A DNA stretch of 64,000 bases, taken from positions 45,803 through 109,802 of the forward strand of contig VBKF01000102.1 in assembly GCA_005888095.1 (NCBI GenBank). Reading direction: 5' to 3'. Source of the DNA: Deltaproteobacteria bacterium. GTDB lineage: Bacteria > Desulfobacterota > Binatia > DP-6. Positions 45,869 to 54,470 of this stretch are shown here, piece by piece. The notes beneath the pieces were generated by a model that ran no database searches, was not told the DNA's origin, and saw only the letters and a program-made list of their open reading frames with translations. A program made the position numbers and the translations under genes. The first letter of the stretch is position 1; each line of letters opens with the position of its first letter.

Positions 45869-46747
45869 TCACTCCACGTTCTGCACCTGCTCCCGGAGCT
45901 TCTCGAGCTCGCCCTTCGCCGCGAGCACGAGGTCCGTGATCACCAGGTCCCCCGCCTTCGCGCCCGTCGTGTTGAGCTCGCGGTGGACCTCCTGGACGAG
46001 GAAGTCGATCCGCTTGCCGACCGGCCCGCGCTCGCCGAGCGCCGTCGCGAGCGCGGCCAGGTGGCTCTCGAGACGCACCAGCTCCTCGGTGATGTCGCCG
46101 CGCTCGGCCAGCATCGCCACCTCGTGCGCGATCCGGCCCGGGTCGAGCTCGCTGCCGCCGACGAGGCGCACGAGGCGCTCCTCCACCTGCCTGCGAAGCG
46201 CGGCCAGCGCCTGCGGCAGACGGCGTCGGATGCGCGCCGTCAGCGCGCGCAGCTGCGTCGTCCGGCGCCGCATGTCGCGCTCGAGGTGAGCGCCTTCGCG
46301 CCGGCGCTCCGCGTCGAAGGCGCGCAGCGCCGCCCCGAGCGCCCGCCGGAGCGCCGCCCGCTCGCGCCCGAGGTCGGGCGGCGCCTCGCTCACCTCGAAG
46401 AGACCGGGCAGACGGAGCACGTCCCCGAGCGAGGGGCTGCCGGCGAGCCGGAGCGTCCGGACGAGCTTCCGCGCCGCGCCGACGTACGCCCGCGCGAGCG
46501 CCGGCTGGACGGTGACCCGGTAGCGCCGCTTGCCCGGGATCGGCGTGCGCAGGACGGTCACCTCCACCCGTCCCCGCTGCGCGGTCTTCCGCACGCCCTC
46601 GCGAATCTCCGTCTCCCAGGCCGCATACTCCCGCGGCACCGCCACCTTCGCGTCGAGGACGCGCTGGTTGACTCCCCGGATCTCCACCGTCACCCGCGCG
46701 CCCGGCGCCTCGGCGGCGCCGGCGCCGTAGCCGGTCATGCTGCGCAC
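45869..46747 (-). CDS. yicC: YicC family endoribonuclease
   Basis: 292 aa. MRSMTGYGAGAAEAPG and VEIRGVNQRVLDAKVAVPREYAAWE at the N-terminus; RIDFLVQEVHRELNTTGAKAGDL and VLAAKGELEKLREQVQNVE at the C-terminus are the YicC and DUF1732 signatures. Members are RNases that act on small RNAs. GTG 46747 gives MRSMTGYG, matching the usual start of the family, and lies 4 bp from the rfaE1 stop. Confidence 0.94.
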   Translation of the reverse strand: MRSMTGYGAGAAEAPGARVTVEIRGVNQRVLDAKVAVPREYAAWETEIREGVRKTAQRGRVEVTVLRTPIPGKRRYRVTVQPALARAYVGAARKLVRTLRLAGSPSLGDVLRLPGLFEVSEAPPDLGRERAALRRALGAALRAFDAERRREGAHLERDMRRRTTQLRALTARIRRRLPQALAALRRQVEERLVRLVGGSELDPGRIAHEVAMLAERGDITEELVRLESHLAALATALGERGPVGKRIDFLVQEVHRELNTTGAKAGDLVITDLVLAAKGELEKLREQVQNVE

Positions 46748-46750
46748 CGC

Positions 46751-47749
46751 TCAGCCCCGCCGCACGTCGCGCGCGAGCTCGTCGGCGCCGACCGTCGCGG
46801 TGCCGATCTTGCCGACGACCAGGCCCGCCGCGTGGTTGGCGAGCACCGTCGCCTCCTCGAGCGTGCCGCCCGCCCCGAGCGCAAGGGCGCAGGTGGCGAG
46901 CACGGTGTCGCCGGCACCGGTCACGTCGAAGACCTCCCGGGCCACGGTCGGGAACTCCTCGACCACCACGCCGTGCGCGCCCGGCTTGAAGAGCGCCATG
47001 CCCTCCTCGCCGCGCGAGATGAGCACGGCGCCCGCCTCCCATCGCTCGAGCAGCCGCGATCCTGCCTCGCGCAGCGTCCCGGCATCGCGGATCTCCACGC
47101 CCGACGCCGCGGCCGCCTCCTCGCGGTTCGGCTTGACCAGCGACGCCCGCCGGTAGTGGGCGAAGTTCACGCGCTTCGGGTCGAGGACCCAGGTGAACGG
47201 CGCGCGGCCCGAGGCCTCGGCGAGCGCGCCCAGGAGATCCGGCCCGATCGCACCCTTCCCGTAGTCCGACACGACCAGCACGTCGTAGCGGGCGCGATGC
47301 CGCAGCACGAAGTCGCGCACGTGCCGCGCGCCCGCCCCGTCGGGCCCGGCGCCGGACTCGCGGTCGAGCCGGACCACCTGCTGGTGGTGCGCGATGATCC
47401 GCGTCTTCTGCGTCGTCGGGCTCACCCGCGACACGACGACACCCCGCGTATCGGCGCGGCGCGCGCGGAGCGCGGTCACCAGCCGTTCACCCGCCGCGTC
47501 CCGGCCGACGATGCCGCAGACCGCCGCTCGCCCGCCGAGCGCCGCGATGTTGCTCACCACGTTGCCGGCGCCGCCCGGTCGCACGTCCTCGTCGGCCACC
47601 TGGACCACCGGCACCGGGGCCTCGGGCGAGATGCGCCGTACGGTGCCCCAGACGAACTGGTCGAGCATCAGGTCGCCGACGACCAGGGCTCGCACCCGCC
47701 CGAACCTCCGGATGAGCTCGACGAGCCGCCGCTGGCCGACGCGTTTCAC
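46751..47749 (-). CDS. rfaE1: D-glycero-beta-D-manno-heptose-7-phosphate kinase (stand-alone RfaE domain I)
   Basis: 332 aa PfkB-type kinase. VVGDLMLDQFVWGTVRRISPEAPVPVV is the RfaE signature; GGAGNVVSNIAALG substrate motif; VFDVTGAGDTVLA with the catalytic Asp. It phosphorylates heptose-7-P at C1, ahead of RfaE2 (11616) in ADP-heptose synthesis. GTG start at 47749 overlaps the preceding glycosyltransferase stop. No adenylyltransferase domain, in contrast to E. coli HldE. Confidence 0.94.
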   Translation of the reverse strand: MKRVGQRRLVELIRRFGRVRALVVGDLMLDQFVWGTVRRISPEAPVPVVQVADEDVRPGGAGNVVSNIAALGGRAAVCGIVGRDAAGERLVTALRARRADTRGVVVSRVSPTTQKTRIIAHHQQVVRLDRESGAGPDGAGARHVRDFVLRHRARYDVLVVSDYGKGAIGPDLLGALAEASGRAPFTWVLDPKRVNFAHYRRASLVKPNREEAAAASGVEIRDAGTLREAGSRLLERWEAGAVLISRGEEGMALFKPGAHGVVVEEFPTVAREVFDVTGAGDTVLATCALALGAGGTLEEATVLANHAAGLVVGKIGTATVGADELARDVRRG

Positions 47750-48816
47750 GGCTCTCCTCGATAACAGGCGAGGGTCCCGTCTGCCATCTGTGCGCTGGTG
47801 AAGCGCGCCTGGACGCGGGCCCGGCCGGCGGCTCCGAGCCGGGCACGCAGCGCGCCGTCCACCGCCAGCCGCCCGAGCGCCGTCCCCAGCGCGCCCGGGT
47901 CGCCCGGGGGGACGAGGAGGCCCGTCACCTCGTGCAGGACCACCTCGGGGAGACCGCCCACGCGACTCGCCACCAGGGGCCGTCCCGCCGCCATCGCCTC
48001 CAGGGCCGCCACCCCGAGCCCCTCGCGCAGCGACGGCAGGACGACGAGGTCGGCGGCGGCGAGACAGGCCGCGACGTCGCTGCGAAACCCGGCGAACCGC
48101 ACCGCGGCCCCGAGGGGCGCCGCCGCCTCGCGCAGCGCGCTCGCCTCGCTCCCCTCGCCGCAGAACACGTAGCGCAGGCCGAGCGCCGCGGGCGCCAGCC
48201 GGCGCGCCGCCTCGAGGAGCACGGCGTGCCCCTTGCGGCGCTCGAGCGCGCCGAGCACCAGGACGAGCAGCGCCTCCGCGCCCACGTCCCACTCGGCGCG
48301 CAGCGCCTCCCGCGCCCCGGGCGGCGCCGTGTACGCCCCCGGGTCGATGCCGCTCGGCACCACTCGGATGCGGTCGCGCCGCACGCCGACGCGCACCAGC
48401 GCCTCACGGACCCCGTCCGAGATGGCCACGACGGCGTCGACCGCGCGGTTGTAGAGGAAGCGGACGTAGGGGCCGCCCGCGGGGACGTAGTCCATGCGTC
48501 GGGTCGCCACCAGGCGCACGCCGGGGCGGCGGCAGAGGGGGGCCAGCGCGTGGGCGCGCGCCGTGTGAAAGTGGACCACCTCGGCGTCGCCGATCGCACG
48601 CCTGAGCCGCAGTGCGGCCGCCACGTCGAGATGATTCGCGACCGGCAGCGGCACGACCGCCACGCCGCCCGCCGCCGCCGCCCGTGCGAGCGGCGCGTCG
48701 GGGTGCGCGGCGAGCCGCGAGGCATGGCCGCGGCGCCCGAGCTCGCCGAGGAGCGCCATCACCTGCGCCTCGCCACCGCCCCAGGCGCGCTCGGGGTCGA
48801 CGTGCAGCACGCGCAC
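47746..48816 (-). CDS. Glycosyltransferase family 4
   Basis: 356 aa GT-B enzyme. WGGGEAQVMALLGELGRRGH is the acceptor-side Gly-rich loop; VVHFHTARAHALAPL; RVVPSGIDPGAYTAP; LVLGALERRKGHAVLLEAA (nucleotide-sugar domain); and PSLREGLGVAALEAMAAGRPLVASRVGGLPE with the EX7E motif. GTG start at 48816, 2 nt after the O-antigen ligase stop. Sugar specificity unknown; context implies LPS or O-antigen. Confidence 0.9.
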   Translation of the reverse strand: MRVLHVDPERAWGGGEAQVMALLGELGRRGHASRLAAHPDAPLARAAAAGGVAVVPLPVANHLDVAAALRLRRAIGDAEVVHFHTARAHALAPLCRRPGVRLVATRRMDYVPAGGPYVRFLYNRAVDAVVAISDGVREALVRVGVRRDRIRVVPSGIDPGAYTAPPGAREALRAEWDVGAEALLVLVLGALERRKGHAVLLEAARRLAPAALGLRYVFCGEGSEASALREAAAPLGAAVRFAGFRSDVAACLAAADLVVLPSLREGLGVAALEAMAAGRPLVASRVGGLPEVVLHEVTGLLVPPGDPGALGTALGRLAVDGALRARLGAAGRARVQARFTSAQMADGTLACYRGEP

Positions 48817-48818
48817 GG

Positions 48819-50000
48819 CTACGGCTCCCGGAGCCGCATCAGGACGGCGAGCGCCACCCACATGGCAATCGCCACCTCGTTGTCGCCGAAGTTGTACTGG
48901 GTGACGCCGCCGACCAGGAAGCCGACGAGGCCGGCCCACGCCCCCGCCGCGGTCGCCCGCGTCACCGCGTCGGGCGCCTCCGCGATCGCCGTCCAGCCGT
49001 GGCGCAGCGCGGTGGCGAAGAGGAGCCCGAACGCGGCCAGCCCCGTGAGCCCCGCCTCGGCCGCGACCTGCAGGTAGTCGTTGTGGGCGTGCGAGCGCCG
49101 GTCGGCCTCGGGATGCGCCGCGTAGTACGGCAGCGCCGCCCGCTGGTAGCGCCCGAAGCCGAGGCCGAAAACGGGATGCGCCTGGATGATGTCGAGGTTC
49201 GCCGCGTAGATGGCGACGCGGCCGGCGTTCGGGCCGCGGAGCCCGAACATGTGCGCCGCCTCGCGGCGCAGGTCGCGCGAGCCGGCGAATGCGAGGAGCG
49301 CCGCCGCGGCCAGCGCGCCCGCCGCGAGACCAGCCGTCCGCCCGCGCGCCATCAGGACGAGCGTCGCGACCACCGCGATGGTCGCGAGCCACACGCCGCG
49401 CGCCGTCGAGAACGCGATGGCGAGCAGGAGCAGCGCCGCCGCGCCGAGGCCGGCGAGGGCGCCGCCCATGGCGGACGCCGTCGCCCACGCGAGCGGAAAG
49501 AGCATCGTGTGCGCGAACGTGAGATAGTTGCGGAAGAAGCCCACGATCGCGTAGCCTACACCGCCCGTCTCGCGCGGGCGCACGAGCAGCGGACGCCCGA
49601 GGGCGGCCCGGTACCAGTCGACGCCCGTCGCGTGCTGGAGGAGGCCGTAGGCGGCGGCCAGCGCGCCCGCGCCGACCAGGACGTGCACGACGCGGATCGC
49701 CTGGCGGCGGTCGCGGAGCCACCAGAAGACGACGAAGTACGTCAGCACCACCCACAGCCGGGCCCATCCGCTGGCCTCGAGGGGATGGCCGCTGGCGAGG
49801 GTCGAGAGGGCGAGCGTGCCGTAGAACAGGCCGAGGACGCCGTCGAGCGGTGTGGCGCGCACCGGCGCGCGGCCGCCGGCGGCGCCGAGCAGCGTGAGCC
49901 CGCCCAGCGCCAGCACGGCCGCCTCCATGCCGGTCGTGGAGAGCGGGACGGAGGCGGCGAGCAGGAGGAGCAGCGCGTCGGCCAGCCGCCGCGCGGCCAC
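48819..50000 (-). CDS. O-antigen ligase / Wzy-type membrane protein
   Basis: 393 aa with about ten to twelve predicted membrane segments. The large periplasmic loop and LDIIQAHPVFGLGFGRYQ, followed by SHAHNDYLQVAAEAGLTGLAAF, form the Wzy_C (O-antigen ligase) signature, with the conserved His-Asn-Asp. It joins O-antigen to lipid A-core, or polymerises it. The start is uncertain: GTG 50000 puts it 2 nt after the preceding stop, whereas an upstream ATG at 50066 adds 22 hydrophilic residues overlapping that gene. Confidence 0.87.
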   Translation of the reverse strand: MAARRLADALLLLLAASVPLSTTGMEAAVLALGGLTLLGAAGGRAPVRATPLDGVLGLFYGTLALSTLASGHPLEASGWARLWVVLTYFVVFWWLRDRRQAIRVVHVLVGAGALAAAYGLLQHATGVDWYRAALGRPLLVRPRETGGVGYAIVGFFRNYLTFAHTMLFPLAWATASAMGGALAGLGAAALLLLAIAFSTARGVWLATIAVVATLVLMARGRTAGLAAGALAAAALLAFAGSRDLRREAAHMFGLRGPNAGRVAIYAANLDIIQAHPVFGLGFGRYQRAALPYYAAHPEADRRSHAHNDYLQVAAEAGLTGLAAFGLLFATALRHGWTAIAEAPDAVTRATAAGAWAGLVGFLVGGVTQYNFGDNEVAIAMWVALAVLMRLREP

Positions 50001-50002
50001 GG

Positions 50003-51406
50003 TCAAATGCCCCGCCGCGTGAGCATCACCTTCACGGTCTCGGACAGGATCTTGAGATCGAGCCACAGCGAGCGGTTGTAGATGTAGGCGAGGTCGTACT
50101 TGAGCTTGGTCGGCGCCGAGGTGTGGTACTCGCCGTTCACCTGCGCGTAGCCGGTGAGGCCCGGACGGACCTTCAGGCGTTCCGCGTAGCCCTGGATCTC
50201 GCGCTCATAGCGCCCGACGAACTCGGGGCGCTCGGGCCGCGGCCCGACGAAGCTCATGTCGCCGACCAGCACGTTCCAGAGCTGCGGCAGCTCGTCGAGC
50301 CGCGCGGCCCGCAGGGAGCGGCCGAGCCAGGTGACGCGCGGGTCGTTCTCGGACGCGAGCACGGGCCCGGTCGTGCGCTCGGCGGCGGCGTGCATCGTCC
50401 GGAACTTGACCATGGTGAACGGGCGACCGTCCTTGCCGACGCGGGTCTGCGTATAGAGCACGGGGCCGCGCGAGGTGAGCCTGATCGCCAGCGCCACCAG
50501 GAGCATCACCGGCAGCGCGGCCACCAGCAGCACTAGGGCGAGGACGACGTCGAAGAGCCGCTTGGCGGCGCTCGCCCCCCCGGTGGCCGGCTCGCGGATC
50601 ACCTCGATCAGCGGGATGTCGTGCAGCCGCAGGTGCTCCGGGCGTCCGATCAGGATCTCGTACGGCGACGGCACGACGCAGACACGTGCGCGCGGACCTT
50701 GCGGGCGGCTGAGCGAGTCGAGGAGCCGGTCCTGCCAGGAGTGCTCGGAGGCGATGATCACCTCGTCCACGTCGTGCCGCGCGCAGAGCGCCGGGAGCTC
50801 CTCGCGCGGCCCGAGGAGGGGCACGTCGCGCAGCGCGGCCGCGCTCGCACCGTCGCCGGAGACCGCGCCGACGATGTCCATGCCGAGCCAGTGCTGCACG
50901 CGGATCGTGTCGATCACCTCGGCGGCGGCGGCGTTCGTGCCGACCACCAGGACCCGCCGCCGCGGGTAGGCACCCATCAGCGACCGGCTCCCGAGCCGCC
51001 AGGCGAAGAGGAGCGCGGCGTTGAGCCCGGCGAACACGACGAAGATCGAGCGCGGGAAGACGAGGTCCTGCCGGAAGAAGTAGACGGCGATCAGGATCAG
51101 AGCCTGGAGGCCGGCGGCCGCGGCGATCGTGCCGGCCTGCGCGCGCGGATTGCCGAGCGCGCGAGGCTCGTAGAGCCCGAGGAAGTAGAGGACGCCCACC
51201 TGGGCCCCCAGCATGGCGATCCAGTGATGGTGGACCTGGGCGAAGCGCACCGCCGGCAGGTAGCCCTGGGTGAGGGGCAGCGGAACGGCGGCGCGCAGCA
51301 GGAAGGCGAGGAGATAGGCGAGACAGGCGGCCAGGAGGTCCCCCTGGACGAGCAACGCCCAGCGGAGGCGCCATCCTCTCTCGCGCCGATACACCGACCG
51401 CGACAT
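50003..51406 (-). CDS. Polyprenyl-phosphate sugar-1-phosphate transferase (WbaP-like)
   Basis: 467 aa. Four to five N-terminal membrane helices (to about 120), a Rossmann-like CoA-binding-type domain (VLVVGTNAAAAEVIDTI), then another helix and the catalytic C-terminus: KRLFDVVLALVLL, GPVLYTQTRVGKDGRPFTMVKFRTM, DELPQLWNVLVGDMSFVGPRP and RPGLTGYAQVNGEY. It loads the first sugar of an O-unit or exopolysaccharide onto undecaprenyl phosphate at the inner membrane. ATG 51406. The 46-bp spacer before it contains a direct repeat. Confidence 0.93.
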   Translation of the reverse strand: MSRSVYRRERGWRLRWALLVQGDLLAACLAYLLAFLLRAAVPLPLTQGYLPAVRFAQVHHHWIAMLGAQVGVLYFLGLYEPRALGNPRAQAGTIAAAAGLQALILIAVYFFRQDLVFPRSIFVVFAGLNAALLFAWRLGSRSLMGAYPRRRVLVVGTNAAAAEVIDTIRVQHWLGMDIVGAVSGDGASAAALRDVPLLGPREELPALCARHDVDEVIIASEHSWQDRLLDSLSRPQGPRARVCVVPSPYEILIGRPEHLRLHDIPLIEVIREPATGGASAAKRLFDVVLALVLLVAALPVMLLVALAIRLTSRGPVLYTQTRVGKDGRPFTMVKFRTMHAAAERTTGPVLASENDPRVTWLGRSLRAARLDELPQLWNVLVGDMSFVGPRPERPEFVGRYEREIQGYAERLKVRPGLTGYAQVNGEYHTSAPTKLKYDLAYIYNRSLWLDLKILSETVKVMLTRRGI

Positions 51407-51419
51407 ACCAGAAGCCGGA

Positions 51420-51461
51420 GCGCGTTCAAGGTCGCCGCGCCGGGAGGCGCGTTCAAGGTCG
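51420..51461. repeat. 15-bp direct repeat in the intergenic spacer
   Basis: GCGCGTTCAAGGTCG occurs at 51420-51434 and again at 51447-51461, 27 bp apart, in the short space between two LPS genes; the second copy includes the stop codon of the downstream-strand glycosyltransferase. Probably a small tandem duplication; a role is not evident. Confidence 0.6.
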
Positions 51462-52631
51462 ATTGACCGCCCGCTGCCACGCCGCCTCCACGCCGGCGGC
51501 CGAATCCTCCCAGCGGTAGCGCCGCTCGACGAGCGCGCGCGCGGCGCGTGCCAGCAGCCGGGCGCGCGCCGGATCGCGCAGGAGGCCGAGCGCCGCGGCC
51601 GCCAGCCCCGCCGCGTCCTCGGCCACCAGCAGGTGCTCGCCCGGCTCGACGTCGAGCGCCGCCGCCGCGCGCGGCGTCGTCACGACCGGGGTCCCGGCGG
51701 CCATCGCCTCGAGCACCTTGTTCTGCAGCCCCGACCCGGCGCGGACGGGCACCACGGCCACGGTCGCGGTCGCGAGCTCCGGCGCCATCGCCGGTACCCC
51801 CGCGGCGAGCGACACGCCCGGCGCGCCCCTGAGGGCGCGCACGGCCCTCGCCGGCCGTGCTCCCACGAGGCGCAGCTCGGCCGCCGGCAGCGTGCCGCGG
51901 ATGCGCGGAAAGATGTCGTGCGCGAGCCAGCGGGCGGCGTCGACGTTCGGGAAGTAGCCGAGGTTGCCGGCGAAGACGATGCGCGCCGGCGGACGCCCGT
52001 CCTCGCGATACGGAAAGGCGAGGGGATCGACGCCGTTCGGCACCACGGTCACGCGCCCCCCTCCCAGCGCCACCCGCTCGGCCTCCGACACCACGAGGGC
52101 GGCGGCCGTGCGGGCGACCAGCTGCGGCTCGTAGCGGGCCAGCCGCGCGGCCTCCCAGGCCGCGACCGTCCCGAGCGGACCGCGCTCGCTCGCCGCCCGT
52201 CGCGCGAAGTTCGCGGAGAGCGCGTCGATCAGGTCGACGACCGCCGGCGGGCCCCCTTCCGACGGCAGATAGGACGCCGCGCGCACCAGCTGCGCATGCA
52301 CGACGTCGAATCCGGCGCGGGCGCCGAGCCGCGCGACGGTGGCCGCCGCGCGACGCCGGGCGTAGAGCAGCACCTGGAACGGACGCCGGTCGCCGAGGAG
52401 GGCCCGGGCGAGCGCCGGCACGGCCCCCAGCATCCCGAGCGGGACGACGACGAGCCGCACCCCGAGCGCCGCGACCTCCGCCCGCAGGCGGGCGGGCGGC
52501 GGACGCGTCAAGAGCGCACAGCACGTGATCTCGTGCGCCCGGGCGAGCAGCCGCAGGTGATGGTAGGCACGGACCTGATCGCCCCGCCAGGGCGGCACCG
52601 GCAAGCGCGTCACGAGGAAGAGCACCTTCAC
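51453..52631 (-). CDS. Glycosyltransferase family 4
   Basis: 392 aa. VKVLFLVTRLPVPPWRGDQVRAYHHLRLLA, the common start of exosortase-type and capsule GT4s; VVDLIDALSANFARRAA; VTVVPNGVDPLAFPY; IVFAGNLGYFPNVDAARWLAHDIFP and VPVRAGSGLQNKVLEAMAAGTPVVTTPRAA (EX7E site). GTG start at 52631 overlaps the neighbouring stop (GTGA). The sugar it transfers is not known. Confidence 0.9.
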   Translation of the reverse strand: MKVLFLVTRLPVPPWRGDQVRAYHHLRLLARAHEITCCALLTRPPPARLRAEVAALGVRLVVVPLGMLGAVPALARALLGDRRPFQVLLYARRRAAATVARLGARAGFDVVHAQLVRAASYLPSEGGPPAVVDLIDALSANFARRAASERGPLGTVAAWEAARLARYEPQLVARTAAALVVSEAERVALGGGRVTVVPNGVDPLAFPYREDGRPPARIVFAGNLGYFPNVDAARWLAHDIFPRIRGTLPAAELRLVGARPARAVRALRGAPGVSLAAGVPAMAPELATATVAVVPVRAGSGLQNKVLEAMAAGTPVVTTPRAAAALDVEPGEHLLVAEDAAGLAAAALGLLRDPARARLLARAARALVERRYRWEDSAAGVEAAWQRAVNRP

Positions 52632-53584
52632 GCCGCGTCCCACCGCTTGGTCGTCACCGCCTGACGCCAGATGCCCGCCGTCGCGCCGCGCCGGTAGCGC
52701 CACCAGGCGACCGCATGCGCCACGCTCCGCATGGCGAGATACAGCGCCAGGCGGGCCGCGTCGGCGGGTCCGAGGCTGCCGAGGGCCGCGCGCGCCCGCG
52801 GCTGCGGCGCGCTCCGCGCGGCCAGGTCCGGGTACTCGCGCGCGAGCTGCACCTTCCCCATCTCGATGCGAACCCGCTGGCGGCAGAAGTCGCCGAGCGT
52901 GGCAGGGAGACGGACCGCGACGCGCGCCTCCGGCACGCGGACGAGCCCGTCCCGGCCGACCATCAGCTCGAGCCAGCGCTCGGGCTCGATCAGGTCCTCG
53001 GGCATGGCGGCGGGCAGCGCCCCCAGGCGCGCGGCGTAGAGCTGCGCCGAGAGGTTCGGAAAGTCGACGCCGTAGGGCGCCGCCATGATGCGCTCGAAGG
53101 CGCGCGGGCGCGGCGCGCAGGTCGTCTTCCCCGAGGCCAGCGCCGCGCCCGGTGCGTCGGCCAGGGCGCCGAGCAGGCGCCGGAAGGCGTCGCGCGCAAA
53201 CCGCACGTCGGCGTCGAAGAAGATCGCGACGGGTGCCCGCGCGTGCTGCCGCAGTACGTTCCAGGCGAGCGGCTTTCCCGCGCGGCCGACGAGCAGCGCC
53301 GCGACCGTGAGCGGGGCGGTCGCGACGGGGAGCGAGGCGGCCCGCGCGCCGTCGGCGGCCACCGCCGCGAACGGCGCCTGGACGGCGCGGGCGAAGCCCT
53401 CCACGTCGCGGAGCGCGGTGGAGGCCGCCGGGGCGGGCCCGTTGATGCAGACGAGCAGCTCGACGACCCAACCCTGCCCTGCCGCCTCCAGCGCCGCGCG
53501 CGCCGCCTCGAGCGTCCGGGCGAGCGCCGGCTCGTCGGTCCGGCACGGCACCGCGAGCGTCAAAGTGGGCGCCGGCTCAGGCAT
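52628..53584 (-). CDS. Glycosyltransferase family 2
   Basis: 318 aa GT-A enzyme. LTLAVPCRTDEPALARTLEAARAAL, GKPLAWNVLRQHARAPVAIFFDADVRFARDAF with the DxD metal site (DAD), and a C-terminal CRQRVRIEMGKVQLAREYPDL. Two hydrophobic stretches near 290 could anchor it to the membrane. ATG 53584 overlaps the previous gene by 8 bp; stop overlaps the next GTG. Acceptor unknown. Confidence 0.85.
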   Translation of the reverse strand: MPEPAPTLTLAVPCRTDEPALARTLEAARAALEAAGQGWVVELLVCINGPAPAASTALRDVEGFARAVQAPFAAVAADGARAASLPVATAPLTVAALLVGRAGKPLAWNVLRQHARAPVAIFFDADVRFARDAFRRLLGALADAPGAALASGKTTCAPRPRAFERIMAAPYGVDFPNLSAQLYAARLGALPAAMPEDLIEPERWLELMVGRDGLVRVPEARVAVRLPATLGDFCRQRVRIEMGKVQLAREYPDLAARSAPQPRARAALGSLGPADAARLALYLAMRSVAHAVAWWRYRRGATAGIWRQAVTTKRWDAA

Positions 53585-54470
53585 CGGCGGCGAGCGGGTC
53601 GAAGGCGACGCAGGCGCGTACGACGCGCGCATAGGCGGCGGCCGCGTCGCGGCGGCCGACCGCCGCCGCGAGCGCCGCCTTGAGGCCGAACTTGCATGCG
53701 GCGACGGCGCGGAAGAGGACCAGGTCGTGCGGCGCCCGGCGCGCCGCGTAAAAGCGCATCTCCCCCTTCACGACCTCTGCCTCCCGGCCGAGCCCGAACC
53801 GCTGCAACGCGCTGACGTTCGTACCCAAGCTCGTGCCATGCACCGCCCGCGCCGCCGGCACGTGAATGGTACGCGACCCGAGGCGGGCCGCGCGGTAGCA
53901 GAGGTCGAGGTCCTCGCCATAGAGGAAGTAGCGCGGGTCGAAGCCGCCGAGCTGCCGGAACAGGTCGCGGCGCACTGCCATGAACGTGCCGTACACCCAG
54001 TCCACCCGGTAAGGCGCGCGCCGGAGCCGCGCGCCGAGGCGGCCGGGGGTCGTGTCGAGCATCAGGTGGCGCACGGGCCCGAAGCGCCCGGCCGCCGGCT
54101 GCCAGCCGCCCGCATCGTCGACCAGCCCGCCGCCGGCGATGCCCGCACCCGGCACCCGGCCGAGCGTATCGACCAGGGTCTGCACCGCGCCGGGCCGCAC
54201 GCGCGCGTCGGGGTTGAGGAAGCACAGCACCTCGCCGCGCGCCGCCGCGGCGCCGCGGTTGGCGCCGCCGGCGAAGCCGAGGTTCAGCCCGGTCTCGACC
54301 ATGCGAGCCCAGGGATGGCGCGCCCGGGCGCGCGTCGTGCTCCCATCGGTCGAGTCGTTGTCCACCAGCACGACCTCACGCCCGGCGAGCCCGTCGGCCG
54401 CGAGGCTCTCGAGGCAGCCGTCGAGCGCGGCGCCGGCGTTCCAGTTGACGACGACGATCGACACCGTCAC
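53577..54470 (-). CDS. Glycosyltransferase family 2 (rhamnosyltransferase-like)
   Basis: 297 aa. VTVSIVVVNWNAGAALDGCLESL, VVLVDNDSTDGS, NLGFAGGANRGAAAARGEVLCFLNPDARV with DxD-like PDA, and FMAVRRDLFRQLGGFDPRYFLYGEDLDLCYRA, a motif of dTDP-rhamnosyltransferase-like enzymes. GTG start 54470 overlaps the fusion gene stop (GTGA). Confidence 0.9.
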   Translation of the reverse strand: MTVSIVVVNWNAGAALDGCLESLAADGLAGREVVLVDNDSTDGSTTRARARHPWARMVETGLNLGFAGGANRGAAAARGEVLCFLNPDARVRPGAVQTLVDTLGRVPGAGIAGGGLVDDAGGWQPAAGRFGPVRHLMLDTTPGRLGARLRRAPYRVDWVYGTFMAVRRDLFRQLGGFDPRYFLYGEDLDLCYRAARLGSRTIHVPAARAVHGTSLGTNVSALQRFGLGREAEVVKGEMRFYAARRAPHDLVLFRAVAACKFGLKAALAAAVGRRDAAAAYARVVRACVAFDPLAADA

